The notes beneath the pieces are model-generated. The model saw only the letters and a program-made list of their open reading frames with translations, was not told the origin of the DNA and did not search any database. Shown here piece after piece: positions 36,536-49,273 of a stretch of 64,000 nt of DNA (positions within the stretch are counted from its first letter, which is position 1; the number at the start of each line of letters is the position of its first letter). Source of the stretch: Melieria omissa (lineage: Eukaryota > Arthropoda > Insecta > Diptera > Ulidiidae); contig OZ020269.1 of NCBI GenBank assembly GCA_963971225.1, forward strand, positions 89,734,783 through 89,798,782. Reading direction: 5' to 3'. Position numbers and translations under genes: made by a program.

Positions 36536-37246
36536 GGGGAGGTTCTTTCAAATTTGGCCAAAAAAAGGCCTAAGTTTGGAAATGATTTGTGGCATGACGA
36601 AAAAACATAGAAACATCCGGTTTTGACGGTTGAATGGGTATTTTATTATACAATAATATGATATCTTTTTTGTAACAAAATTCAAAATAGCGGCTGAACA
36701 ATGGCGGCTTTCGTCGATCACTGCCTGAAAAATTTCGTCTCTAAATTTCAAGCCTACAGCCTCTTGTAGTAATCTGAAATGAAAATGGTTTTTTTTAAAT
36801 GAAAGTAGATGAAATTTTCTATGGCTTATACCTAACTATAATGATTTTTGACCAAAACTTGACTGAAATGTGTCACTTGTTTTGTTATTAAACCTTAATT
36901 ATAAATAACAATTTAATAGTAACTTATGCTCGTTTTAGGTATAAGCCATACAGAAAATGATCACCTTTCAAACATGCTTTAGATTAAGGAAATTAGAACA
37001 ATAGATCAAGAGATATCCTTGAAATTCAGATGGAAAACGTGGTTCCGAGAAAAACACGTTGAAAGATAGCAGCTCCGGGAAAAAACTGGGGAAAACACTG
37101 TAGAAGAAACAAACTCGTGTGCGGACAAGGCGATTTATAAGGTGTAGTAGCCCTTTCCTTTCGTACACATATTCTACGGACATACAGCTTTCATTTTATG
37201 TGCAAAAAAAAACGATTTTTTCAAAAAAATTTAAAAGAACCTCCCC
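36536..37246. mobile_element. TTAA-flanked MITE, 711 bp
   Basis: The ends are inverted, GGGGAGGTTCTTTCAAATTT at 36536 and the complement of the right end GGGGAGGTTCTTTTAAATTT, with 1 mismatch in 20. TTAA is present on both sides (36532-36535, 37247-37250). A second internal inverted pair, TTTTCTATGGCTTATACCTAA at 36816 and TTAGGTATAAGCCATACAG at 36936, lies within. There is no transposase. The TTAA target places it with piggyBac-type elements. Confidence 0.8.
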
Positions 37247-37279
37247 TTAAGATAAGTTCTAATTCATAAATTTAATCTT

Positions 37280-37590
37280 CTGTTTTTTCCTTGTTCACTC
37301 CTCTAAGGAGTGTAGGGCATCCATAACACAATGCCTTGTGTTAGTTATGTTAATCGGTTGTCTTTAATTGCCAGGGTAGGGAATAGGCCTGCCACATGTA
37401 GTCCTAAGTGATGGGGCTGTCATCTACCGCCGGTTTTGAACGACGCCTCCGATGTTGTGAGCTACCACTCATAGCGTCATCTGTTGTATAAAAAACGTGT
37501 CAGCAGGATAGTTGGGGACTTCGCTAAAATCGGTTTGGTGCGCTGTTTCCGTAATGCCCGCTTCCCCTTACTGGCGTCGCTGGTGCACCG
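37280..37590. repeat. Interspersed repeat fragment
   Basis: TTCCTTGTTCACTCCTC...GCATCCATAACACAATGCCT..GTGTTAGTTATGTTAATC resembles 53378-53450 in the Idgf intron. Probably an untranslated part of a LINE family. Class uncertain. Confidence 0.4.
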
Positions 37591-37592
37591 TG

Positions 37593-37820
37593 TTGGTTGG
37601 TTGGTTGGTTAAGTGGCTGCCTCTGTATGAGACACACTTAGGCCTATGGGCCCGTTGTGATACCACAAGTTCCACCCGTTTGAAATGTGTATGCAACACT
37701 GTTTTTTCCAACATGTTATACAACACACATTTCAAACGGATGGGGAAAGGGAGGGAGGGACCTACAGTTTAACGCCGAATCCGAACGGCGATTGGCTGTT
37801 TTTCTTTCACACTTGGAGGT
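37593..37820 (-). mobile_element. SINE copy, 5'-truncated, with (AACC)n tail
   Basis: On the minus strand the SINE body begins around CCTCCAAGTGTGAAAG, includes the perfect 15 bp inverted repeat CCGTTTGAAATGTGT (37725-37739 and 37676-37690), and ends GTGTGTCTCATACAGAGGCA, GCCACTTAACCAACCAACCAACC. The tRNA-like head is missing. Confidence 0.75.
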
Positions 37821-39300
37821 TTTGATAATAATAATTTGTTGTAATCTCTATTACCGAACTCTGTTTTTTTGACTGTTGTCATATGGCAACCATATCTTTC
37901 TGGCTGAAATAATTACTTAAACATACAATTTTTAAGGCAAACTTAGAAATAAATGTTTTCTTCTTTTACTTAAGCTAAAATTATTTTAAAAAAGGAAAAA
38001 ATTCAAAAAAGTTTGCTTATTTTTCCTGCTGCTTCTTACTCCATTACTATGTAAATTTTGTATTATTCCTTAAACTTCAAACTATTGTAAGTATCAACAA
38101 AAAAATGTATACATGAAACCATAGAGGGTTCAGACGTCCACAAAGTAGCATCTTGCCATATGGCAACAAAATAGCAAAGGGTTACAGATGCTCTGTCCAT
38201 TCTATTCCACCTATAACGAGGCATTGTGGTCACCCAATTACCGACCAGACCTTCGAAACTGTAATAACTTAAACCCATTTATGGCGCGGGTGGACAAAAG
38301 TTTTGTTCTGATCCCTTTTTAGCCATGCAGCCAAATTTTTTAGCCACATTAGAGTAACCCACTGCATATATAGAGTTTTCATACTAATTGCTTAGAACTT
38401 AACTTAAAGAACTTCACAATTTTGAAGGGATTAAAAAAAATAAAAAAAAAAATATTTAACCTCGTTAGAATATGGCGATATGTATATCAAAGGAAAAAGG
38501 AAAGGCTCAAAAATTTAAATAAAATTGATTTTTTATCTATTTGTAAAAAACGATATGAAAAAGGTCCTTTTGAAATTTTTAATGCTTTATATCCTTGAAA
38601 TTTTATATAAAATTTTCTTGACAAATAAGTATGTTAAAGCCCAAAACCTCCTTGATCACGTGTCAAAATTTCATTACTCTAACTATATTGGTTCGAAAGT
38701 TATTAAAAAAAGGCGGAGGCTGCAAATCTATTCAATTCAATTCAATCGTGAATACCGCCATTCATTCATCAGAACATTGTCGCCTTTATGGCAATTGACA
38801 CCGTCAGCATAATCGTAGCTTAAATCAGGTTTTCCCTCCAGCCAGCTAGAACGTTCTTTTTTTGCCAGCTTTTTCAATTCGATGTTCATTCAACCGTTTA
38901 CTGGTAAATCATGGTTTTTTGTTGTTTTGTTGCAGACTGGCGCACACTTAGCTCACAGCGCGCTTCTGAGTCGAGTACAACTATCCGGCTGGCGACGATA
39001 TGTGTCCGTCTTATTTAACATGAATTTTCAAGCGCCGTCTTCGACAAGGTGGCCAAAATTCAGACAGACGCCAACGCCAGCGCCGACGCCGTCACTGTCG
39101 CAGTCATCAGTTTAATTGCCGGCATGGAATCGTCTCGCAGAATTTGTGCAGTGCGCCGCCGTGACTTCAGGAGAACTGGAGGCATTCCATACAACTTGCT
39201 GGCAGTTTGATTTGACTGATTTACGTTACAGGATGCTTAGCATAATTCCATTGATGAGTAGTTATAAGTGTAAAATTGATTATTATTTAGATTCAAGTTG
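37821..39300. other. No gene recognised
   Basis: AT-rich except 38930-39200, which is GC-richer and has a GCCAACGCCAGCGCCGACGCC tract. Frames are short and not splice-supported. TTGTCATATGGCAAC (37877) and TTGCCATATGGCAAC (38152) are near-identical 15-mers of unknown meaning. Confidence 0.35.
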
Positions 39301-40800
39301 GGGGTAAATTTAATTTTTATTCAATGAATAATTTATTTGAACTTTTTTATTATTAAAAAATTATACAGTATAAGTCAGTTGATCTTAGGTTCAATGAATG
39401 AACGGCTCAAGCTTTAATTTTGTATTAACTTCTACTGACTATTCGTAGCTTGAAATGGAAAATGGTTAATTATTAATTAATTATTAATCTTCATCGATTA
39501 ACACCAATTTTTTGTTCTATTAAAAAGTTTACTACATTTAATGAAAAACTACAATTCTTTCTATTGTCAATTAACTATTCAGAGCTCAAATATTCTTATT
39601 TTTAATTTACTAATGAATGCAGCTTTAATTAAACAATTTCAGCTTTTACTGACTAAGCTTTAATTAGTTTATTCATTTAAGATATTTTTCAATAATAGTC
39701 CACTTGTTTTTTTTTATTGATTACTAATTAATTATAAGTCATAAAGCAATTTCTATTTAGATTTCCAATTAACGGCTTGAATTGATTATTCTTCTTGTCA
39801 ATTACCTATCTATGAATTTATCATGTTGGGCTTAGTTAATGAATTATTCCTAAATTTAATTTTATTGATTGTTTCAGTTGAACAATCCACTCAATTCTTT
39901 ATATTCAGCTTCAATTTACTATCTGCATTTTCGACTAATTATTATTGTTTGTAATTAATTAACCCCTACTAATTCTATCTTAAATTTACAATTAAGATAA
40001 GAATAGTTCTATTGAATATTTTTGTCTACAATTATCCAACAATCAACCCATAATCATTTACTCATTTCATTACATCTAAGAATCCACTTACCATGTTGGT
40101 TTTTAATTAATTAACGAAATTAATGAAATAAAAAAATTAAATTGGAATTAATTAATACACTTTAATTAATAAGTTATTTATTATTAATTTTAATTAGTTA
40201 AATAATCTATTATTTAATTTTAATGATGTATTGAATTATTTGAATTAATTTCATTAAATTACTTAAATTAATTAAATTACTGTAATTATTTAAAATAAAT
40301 CAATGCATTCAATTAATTAAAATCAATTAATTAATTATTTCATTATTAAATTAAAACTAATAATTAATAATTAATTAAGTTAAGGGTGTTAATTAATTAA
40401 TTGAATTTAATAATTTAATTATTGAAATTAATAATTAATTAAGTAATTAAAGTCAAACATGCTTATTTGAAATTTATAAAATTAATTAATACTAATGCAG
40501 AATTAAATTAATTAAATCAATCAAATTAATTAAAATAATTGAAAATAATTAATTTTATAATTAAAAGAAATTATTAAAATAATTCATTAATTAAAGCCTA
40601 ACAAACTGAGCTTTGATTGATAATTTTGTAATTACAATTGATTACTGCTGAACCATTATTAGAACCATTATTATTTCTCTCTTAACTTTACAATAATTGA
40701 CTTCAATTGATTATCTAGTTAACAATTTGCAAAAAAATAATCAATAATGTGTCTTTTTATCCTTTGAGCTTTAAATTAACTAATTTCCGCTTCACTTAAA
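39300..40800. repeat. Extremely AT-rich, AATTAATT-rich block
   Basis: About 1.5 kb of almost only A and T, densest at 40080-40610 where TTAATTAATTAA-type words dominate. No coding potential. Confidence 0.75.
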
Positions 40801-42157
40801 GAACTTTCCATACCCCAAAGTACAGTCTGACTGAGTGGCCAACACTCTTCTCGTTTTCAATAGACTATTCCCATCCAAAGTTCATCATTCTCAACTTCTC
40901 ACTTTCCGCCTATTCACATCTCATGGCAAATGTTGTTGTACCGAAAGCTAACACACCCATTATTTGCTGAAAAAGTTCTCACGGGTGCAAGAACCTCAAT
41001 GTGACAATATAGCCGTCTGCCACGTTGACGCCATACGGCAGCGCAGACTGCAAAATAATAACAAACAAAACAACAACAATATACCTTCAATACCAAGAAA
41101 ATTCTCTTGAAATTCATATCGCAGTGTTCTCAGCAGAACCAAATCGCAAAAGAATAAACAAAATCACAATGTGCGCCGCCGGTCGAGTTTGCATGCAGCG
41201 GAACGAGACTGCGTCGCAGCTGGCAATGCGCGCACAATGCAACTTTAACCGGCGGGCTTTGGTAGTGGGGGAGGGGGAGTTGGAGCGTTTAGTGGAAAAC
41301 TTGAAATCGGTTCGATGACGTCGACGCGAGTGTTCAGACGGGGCGGGTAAAGTGACGCGGTAAGGTCGGCGGCTAAAATTCAAAAGAGATATATTGCTTC
41401 TTGTTTTTGTTATTGTAATTGTTGTTTTTGTACCTCGTCACTGCATATGTGGTTTATGTGCTGGCGCACGCGCACGCCGGCCGTCATGTGAGAATGACTT
41501 AAGAATTAACTGGCAAACACATAAGCAACAACAAAAGCAATACAAATCCCTCACGCAACAACAACAACAATAACAACTACAGTAGAGCATTTGAGTAGTT
41601 TGCCGGCTTGTTGCCGGCAAGTTGGCTAGAACAGTTGTCTCAATGGTCATAAGTAGTAGTAGTTGTTGTTGTTGTTTTATAGATGTCGTTGTTGTTGTTG
41701 TTGTTGTTGTTTTAGTGGTAGTTCTAAGCTGAACAGGTCTTAATTGTTACGCGTTAATTTCCATTTGTGTTTGTTGTTATTGTTGCACATGGCACATGGT
41801 ATAATTAATGGCCCAGTGGACAATGCGCATGCGGCGCTGCATTGCCCGGCAACAGTGACGGTCGTTGACTTCAACCAGTTCTTGTTATTCTTGCGGTCAG
41901 TGTGAAATCTTAGAACCAATCAACTCTAGTCTTATGACGTATAACTCATGTGTGTATGTGTGTATTTGTACACACATATTTGCGAGGAAGTGCTGCATTA
42001 AACCCAAGAATATCAATTTATTTTTTTTAATTAAACAAAAACAACAATTATTTTATATTTGTGTCTTTAATGATTATGGGAGATAAAAAAAATATTTGCA
42101 ACTTTTATATTATTCAATAAATAAGTCATGCATAGTGGTTATAGGTTTGGTACATAT
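40801..42157. other. Non-coding DNA, GC-richer at 41160-41380
   Basis: 41160-41380 has higher GC (GCGCCGCCGG, GACGTCGACGCG) and could be regulatory or untranslated, but no gene can be assigned. (CAA)n lies near 41560 and (GTT)n at 41660-41712. Confidence 0.4.
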
Positions 42158-42165
42158 GTGGGAAT

Positions 42166-42660
42166 TAGGGATTGCAATCCCGGACCAATTTTACAATCCT
42201 GAGATTTTCGGGACTGAAAATTGCAATCGCGGTCCGAGGACTTTGTCGTGATTACATGAATTATATTAAAGAATAGATAGATTTTATATATTAAATTTAT
42301 ATTCGTATTTTTTTTATTTTATTTTCGTATTAAATACAAGTTTGTTAAATGAAATGCTGTTACTTTTAAACTAAGAACAAAATATTCATAACAAATAAAG
42401 TTAAATTACTAACATAAAGTTATTGTTGCTTTTGTTGCATTGCAACATTTACAAACATCACAGGCAGCATTCAATTTTTTTTGTACGAGTATAAGAAAAA
42501 AGAAGATTGCATTCTTCTTTTCGAGTCTAATGTAATTAAAACAAAAAGTAAACTATTTTTATGTTTCGATCTCGAGATTGGATTTTGCCACTCCCGGGAT
42601 TCTTCGGGATTGAAATTATCCGGAATAGCGGAATTCGAGATCCTGGGATTGCAATCCCTA
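42166..42660. mobile_element. hAT-like MITE, 495 bp, palindromic ends
   Basis: The ends are TAGGGATTGCAATCCC at both termini in inverted orientation (42166 and ending 42660). The core GGGATTGCAATCCC is itself a perfect 14 bp palindrome. Flanks GTGGGAAT (42158-42165) and GTAGGTAT (42661-42668) match at 6 of 8 positions, an aged 8 bp duplication as made by hAT transposases. Further CCCGGGATT / CGGGATTG words lie inside both ends. There is no transposase. Confidence 0.75.
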
Positions 42661-42929
42661 GTAGGTATGTAGATAGGTTGTCGTAGCTGAGGATCATCAT
42701 ATTACAATTTGTTGGAATCATATCCTCTCGGAAAAAAAACACTTTGAGCTTCTAACGGAGCTCTGTAGACTATGAATAGACTGATCGGCAAGATCCCAAG
42801 GTTATCGAAAAAGAACTCACCCATAATTCCCTTTCACTTTGTTTATGTTGATTTTAATTATGTATAATGTCTGGTATATATTGTGACTTATTCAGAAATT
42901 GAATCAATTAAATTGACATTGACGCGACA

Positions 42930-43215
42930 GTGTTGCCAGATCAGGAGGTTTCTTCATACATTTAGGATATTCTTGGTGTATTAGGAGAAGTTTTAAGAGA
43001 ACGAATTATTTAGGAGATTTCTATGGTGACACATTTGATATAATTAATGACACTTATTTAATTTAATGAAATTTTAATTTATTTTAATAATGAATTGTAT
43101 CATTTTTGCAAAGAATGAAAGGCGATGAATGTTTTGTTTGTGAGTTATTGCTAAGCTGAAGCTAAATAAATGCAATGCTGCACTAACAACATAAACTAAA
43201 TATATTTTAATTTTA
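42930..43215. repeat. Unclassified interspersed repeat, copy 1
   Basis: TGTTGCCAGATCAGGAGGTT..., then TTAGGAGA.. blocks, ATGGTGACACATTTGA, and AGCTGAAGCTAAATAAATGC. The same blocks occur in order at 50556-50960. Confidence 0.6.
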
Positions 43216-46200
43216 TTTTCATATCTTTTTTTATAAAAATTATTAAATTTTTATAAATTTTTACAATATTTTTTTAATTTTTGGGAGGAAATTTCAGGGA
43301 AGAAATTTAAGAATTAAGGGAAAGTTATTTCCGATATCTGTCAAAACTGAAATTGATGTTTGCATTTGCTAAACATATTTAAAAATCTCAAAAGCTATAC
43401 AATTTATGTTTTAAAATGTTTGCCGGCCAACTTCAAACATTAGCTATTTTTATAGTTATCAGTATTTTGATTCTAGCACTTGGCTTAAATAAATAAATAA
43501 TTCGATACAGCTTATTATTTCAGTTTTAAGTATGAATACGAGACCTGAACATAAAGTAGAGCTGCCGATAATTGGCTCTTTTGAAAGGAAATTACTAAGT
43601 TTTTGTCGAATCGCTGTAACCATGGAAATTTATGGAAATACCTATTTAAAGATTTTCTGAAATATGAAAGCTGTATTCGGTGGGACACCTCAACCAAATG
43701 GAAATAAGCACACTAACTACTCTGATCTTTGAATCACAGTCCTAAGGATCGAGAATTCAAGAAACGCAGAACTTTGCTTTAAAATCTAAGTGATGGATGT
43801 GAATGAATCTTTTATAAGAAAAAGATTGCTTACATGGGCTAAACTGTGGCCTAAGCTTGTCTACCGGTAAGATATTGCACCCTGACAACCTATTTTTTTA
43901 TACATTTCAACTTATTTACTCTCATAGATGCCCCTCTAGATTTACATAGAATATTGTGTTGATGCGAGCACGGAAGAGAGGTTAGGGACGAATCGAAGAT
44001 TGTACAAAAATTTACATAGTTTAGAAAATTTATAGTTTACTGCATTGAATTCGGTGACTTCATATGTATGAAGATATCATGTTTCTTATGGGGAGAGAAA
44101 AAATGATATTTTGGTAAGAAATTTGGCTTTGTAAAACTAGGCGGACATTTCTACCCAAGAAGGCTTTGGTGTATGCAAGTACTATAAACTTACTTTAAAA
44201 TCATTTAACAAATTATAGACAATAATTTTGTTTGTATTCTTTCCCAAATTCGTTCCAAAAACAAATTCAAATGCCTACGTAAAACTTAAAGATTTCGAAA
44301 TGCCTTGATTTGACTACTAAAGAAACCCTAACTGACTAAACAACAGTCACTTCACTCTTGCATTTTCTGCATCCAAAGTTTCCTGCATTGAAAATTCATT
44401 CACAAATTCGCAACACGTTCGAGTGCTGTCCATCTGAACAGCTGCAGTTGGCGCCAAAAAAAAACAACAAACAAATCTCAGCAAACAAAAAAATATTTAT
44501 GAAACTTATAGAAATTTATGAAAACTATTTTTCCAATATTTCCATTGATTTGCATTTCCACGGCACATTGCAATGAAAACAAATATAACAATCAAAACAA
44601 AAAAAAAACAACAAAAATGTCTTCACACATCAATGTCTTTGTGTGTTGTTATAAAATCGTAGCACCAAAACAATAATAACAACAACAAAAAAAGCTTACA
44701 ATCATGCGACTAGCTATAATAACAACAATAACAAACCATAAAATAACAACAATGACAACAACAACTACTAAAAATTTATTATGTATGCGAAACAGCATTT
44801 CGGCGCATGGAGGAAAGGAAAAGGCGAATGGAAAGGAAAAATGTGGGTCAGTGCGATGAAGTGCAGATTTTATAATCGGCAACAATAAAATAACAACAGC
44901 AACACACAAAAAATGACAATAAAATAGCAACAACATGCGAATAGCAACAATAATAAAATAGCCACAAAAAACAATAACAACAAAACGCGATAATAACAAT
45001 AACAAAGCAGCAAATGCAACAACCATAAAATAACAACAACAATCATAAAGTGCCAACAACAAATAACATGAAAACTGCAGCAAAACCACGAAGCGCTGCA
45101 GAGCTGCAAGAAAGCCAACGAACGAACCACACTTGAGCAGTCATCGGTGGTAGGCAATAGCAACAGCAACAACAACAATAAATATGAAAACAATAACAAC
45201 AACAGTAGTCAAATGTGCCAAAGCAGCAGCAACAACGCAACAGTTGAACGAACTGCACATGCAGACAGGCGAACTAATGCTCGAACAGCTGAAAAAACAG
45301 ACAGAAAGACGAACGAACGAACTGACGAACAGTTAGACGAATGAATGGAATGGCAAATAGGCGAATGCTGTGCGAGCCAAAAATCGTGTGCAGTGTGCAT
45401 AAACGACGCAAAAGACGAATAGACAGGCAAATAGATGAATAAACGAGCAATCAGACGGACGTACAGAAAGACGAAACGGTAAGCAGACAACCAACAACAT
45501 TATAGACAGAGCGACAGATTTCGAGACAGAAATAGACTGACAAGCGGATAGGTGGAAGTCCCGACGGCAAACAGCCAGTAAGATGTATGAAGACTGCGTG
45601 ACCTTTGAAACCCGGACACAATGGGTGGTGTGTCCAGCAGAAGGTTTCTGGATATCTTTATTGTTGTGTATAGACAAGAAGGCGTGGCCCCGCCCATACA
45701 ACTCAAATATCAATCAAATATTGTGACAATCATGCGGCTCGCTCTAAGCAAATACGGACTCCCCTAGCATAGGCAACACGACACAGCACAAGTAAACGGG
45801 GATTTTTTGGCCCCATCAGTATTGTATATTTTTAGGGAGTATAGTAATTTCGATGGAATCATCGCAGAGACGAAAAAACGAATTGGAAAATAAATTGCGC
45901 TCCAAGCAAACAAGTAAAAAAGGCAGCGGGGAACAGTGCAATTGAGTCAGATTGGTTTCGAGAAGCAACGGTGCAACACGGATGAGAAAAGTCAAGTGAA
46001 ATTGACTGGTGAATCAGTGATGTGAAAATAAAGTGTCCACAGTGATGAACTGCGTTAAAGAATTGCAATATGTTTTATTTTGGCACAATTCAGCCATACG
46101 AACTACGCTTGCGTTGTTCAACAGAACTAATTTCCGTATCAATATTGAATAGCGTCGGAATTATAAGTCGCACAGCTTTGAAATTGGGTACGTCATTCCA

Positions 46201-46250
46201 TGGATCTGTGTTTCCACCAGTGCAATTTCGTAGACGTTGGAGAATAAAAT
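43216..46250. other. Non-coding DNA with (CAA)n and degenerate (GACA)n
   Basis: 44580-45240 is dominated by AACAACAATAAC-like sequence, so minus-strand frames there are Cys/Val/Leu-rich artefacts. 45260-45530 is degenerate CAGACGAACGAAC. 43216-44570 is plain AT-rich DNA. No gene is supported. Confidence 0.45.
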
Positions 46251-46410
46251 AAAAATTTAACTTTTATTCTCTTGGGTAAAAATGAGAGTTATTTTTATTT
46301 ACTTTAATTTTTTTGTGCAAAAATAAGTCATTTTTGGGTTTTTATTTTTAATTAAATGTTTAAACTTTTAAACTTAAACTTTTTTTAGGCAAAAGTAAAA
46401 GTTTTTTCAG

Positions 46411-46687
46411 GGACCGTACCGGTTATGGTTTTTATCCAAAAAGTCATATTTTAACTGTTATCTTTTAACTTTTATTTTTCCCTACAAAAATAAAAGTCAT
46501 TTTGTGCCTTTCATCATTTCAGGCATAAATAACTTTTACTGTTGACTTTTATTTTATCGGTCTAAAATAACAGTTATTTTTTACTTTTATTTTTTCGGTC
46601 AAATATATCAGACAATTTGTATTTTTTAAAGGCCGTTTGACCGACAAAAAATGATTGATACCATTTTTTCGTCTCAGCAGACCGCAC
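46411..46687. repeat. Unclassified interspersed repeat, copy 2
   Basis: Closely similar to 9235-9527 from GGACCGTACCGGTTATGG to GATTGATACCATTTTTTCGTC. Preceded from about 46253 by further TTATTTTT/AACTTTTA blocks of the same style. Confidence 0.7.
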
Positions 46688-47541
46688 ATTCTGAGCTATA
46701 AAACTTGTGCTTTTTTAACAATAATTGGTATTTGAAATTCTAAAAAAGTGTTGTAAAAAATTAAAAAAAATTAAACAAAAAAACTCAACAGCGTTACCAA
46801 CATAAACTTTTAAACTAATGAATAAGTTTGGTACTTTCGTAGTTTACTGAATTGCTTACAGGGACTGGACGGACTGAGAGACTGGACACTAGCAAAGCTC
46901 CGCGGGCTTGCACACATTAATTTTATGATTTCCCTGAAAAAATCTCTATTCACTTTATGATCTTATCCAATGTTAAGTTATGTTTCTGATATAAAATAAA
47001 ATAAAATAAAATAAATTACAAAATTGTTTACCTCGCCTGATAATTGATTTTCGAACACTGGAAAACATGCGTTGACATTTTTCTGATTTTGAATAATTTC
47101 TCCAAGTCTGAAGTCAATGGGCCCAATAAATCAATATTCTCTATAAAGATTGACTTGGAGTTTGATGAAAAATATTTCTCTGAATATCTCTCATTTGAAA
47201 TGCTTTTTCCATATTTGTAGTCAAAAGACCCATTAAATCATATTTCCCCATACAAATTGTTGACAATGTGTTCACATCGACAGATTTTGATTTTCAAAAA
47301 AGTGAAAAACACGTGTCAAATTATTTCTTATTTGAAGCACAAGTTTCAACAAGTTTAAAGTCATTAATCCTATTAGTTCATATTTTCACAGTTTCTCTAT
47401 ATAAACTTTCCTATATAAACCCATCGTCAACTCCGTCAGATTTCGAATTGATTTTCGAAGAAATGAAAAAGAAGTGTCGAATTATTTTTCATTTGAAGTG
47501 GGTTTACTAAGTTTGAAGTAAAAAAAAATAATGAAAATATA

Positions 47542-48173
47542 TCGCACACGCACTACAAAAGTGACACAACTCTAAATTTTTAATTTTCGGGTTTATGTGT
47601 TAATACTGTGCACAATGCATCAATCTTCCAAGAAGCAAAGGCTCAGTTATTTTGTTGTTGTTAACTGTTGCAAAAATACAGTTAGGTCTCTCTTCATGTC
47701 AGAAGTTTCATGCTATTTGATCGCTGCAGCTCAATGCAAAACAGTCCTAACTCAAATTGTGTCACTTTTGAAGAAATACATTTTTGTTAAAGTTAGTTAT
47801 AAGCAAAATTCTGACAATTTTTGTATATATTTTTAATTATTAAAATAAATTATGAATTTTAAAAATTTTTCTTTCAACTTTTTAAGTTTCATTTACAATT
47901 ATTAAATTCAGAAAAAGTGGCATAACTTGAAATAATTCGGTAATTATTGAATTAAAATATCATCAAAACAGTCACAACTCAAAATTTTGGATTTTCTTGT
48001 GTAAAATTAAAAAAAATGTTGAAACTTATCATAAAGCATAATCTATAAGGATTTTCTATTGAACGGTCTATACGTTATTTACAAAAAATGTTTATTTAGC
48101 TCAAAAACAGTTTTTTGCGTTTCCTGAAAAATCAAAAATTTTGAGTTGTGTCACTTTTATTGTGCGTGTGCGA
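47542..48173. mobile_element. TA-flanked MITE with about 50 bp inverted ends
   Basis: Left TCGCACACGCACTACAAAAG continues TGACACAACTC. The complement of the right end is TCGCACACGCACAATAAAAG, also continuing TGACACAACTC. The inverted match runs about 50 bp with few differences. TA flanks both ends (47540-47541, 48174-48175), as for Tc1/mariner-type elements. Internal near-copies of the AAGTGACACAACTC motif occur around 47752 and 47970. No transposase frame. Confidence 0.8.
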
Positions 48174-48175
48174 TA

Positions 48176-49052
48176 TGTTCCAGCACAGAGCAGACGCGTC
48201 TGTTCGACTCGGTATTTGGCACGTGCTTCCATAATGAACAAATGGCATTAGTCCAAAAAACCTAGCCTGCTTTTTATTAAAAAATACGAAGGGGTGCCCA
48301 CAACCGAACCTATTACCCTATATTAGTAAAAAAAAAACCCAAAACAGTGTGAGAGTTTAATTTCTAACAAAAACAAAAAACCTTTCAAATTCAATTGACA
48401 TGAACAACTGGTTAGAGAGCATTTTTGGTAGTCGCAATACTGATGTCCGAAATATCGATAAAACCTGATATTTAATAAGATACTTCGAAACAGAATAAAT
48501 TAACTTGCACTACAGGGCGAAAAACTTAGGCTAAAGTATTCGGCTTTTTTGACTGACAACAAAGCAGAAAATTTAAAATTATTCGAATAAGCCGGAGACG
48601 AATAGTCGGCGGACAGTACCGTATTCGAACCTTAATTCATTGTAGACTCGTTAAATTTTGATTTTAAAAATTTTAAAAAGTACGTGTCAGTAAATTTTTG
48701 ATTCCAGTTGATACTTGGAATACTTGGAATTTGATTCCAGTTGAATATGTCATCCGTTGAACTTTTTTCAATTTGGACCAAATTTGACTTAAAAAAATTA
48801 AGGCAAAATATATTAATATATCATTTATATGTAGAGTACATAACACTTGATAACGATGAACAAAACCTCTTACTCAACTAAAGCTTACGTTTCGAATTTG
48901 TATTTGCATCACCTTGTATAATTCTGAAATTATCAATTTCGCACTTCTCAAGTAGTAATTAAGTCTTCCGGATTTGTTTACTTTGACGTCATGAGTTGAG
49001 AACTACGAAAATCATCAAAGCGCAGAGATAATTTAGAAAAAATCCCAGCCAA
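48176..49052. other. Upstream intergenic region of the Idgf gene
   Basis: AT-rich, no open frame of note. It may hold distant control elements, none identified. Confidence 0.35.
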
Positions 49053-49260
49053 GCTTATACAAAGACCACATCTTTGAAGAGACTTAATACTTAAAACTGA
49101 ATATTAAACAAAAACTGCTCAATGCTCTTTAATTGCAATCTGTGTTTATATTCTTGAAGCTTATTCAAAGACCACATCTTTGAAGAGACTTAATATTTGA
49201 AACTGCAATAAAAAAACTGCTCAGTTCTCTTTAATTACAATCTGTGTTTACATTCTTGAA
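49053..49260. repeat. 106 bp tandem duplication upstream of Idgf
   Basis: Units 49053-49158 and 49159-49260 both start GCTTAT.CAAAGACCACATC and end TGTGTTTA.ATTCTTGAA. They are about 85 percent alike and end just before the putative TATA box. Confidence 0.85.
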
Positions 49261-49273
49261 GACATTCTCTTCA

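Noticed and set aside
38063..38278. Possible transposase fragment (minus strand, GNWVTTMPRYRWNRMDRA)
   Set aside because: Loose resemblance only. No catalytic motif could be placed and no element ends are visible.
44649..45260. Cys/Val/Leu-rich minus-strand frames that look like membrane proteins
   Set aside because: They are translations of (CAA)n/(ATAAC)n simple repeats on the opposite strand, with no start context or splice sites.
45260..45530. CRISPR-like or other regular spaced repeat
   Set aside because: Irregular degenerate CAGACGAAC words without fixed repeat or spacer length, in a eukaryotic genome.
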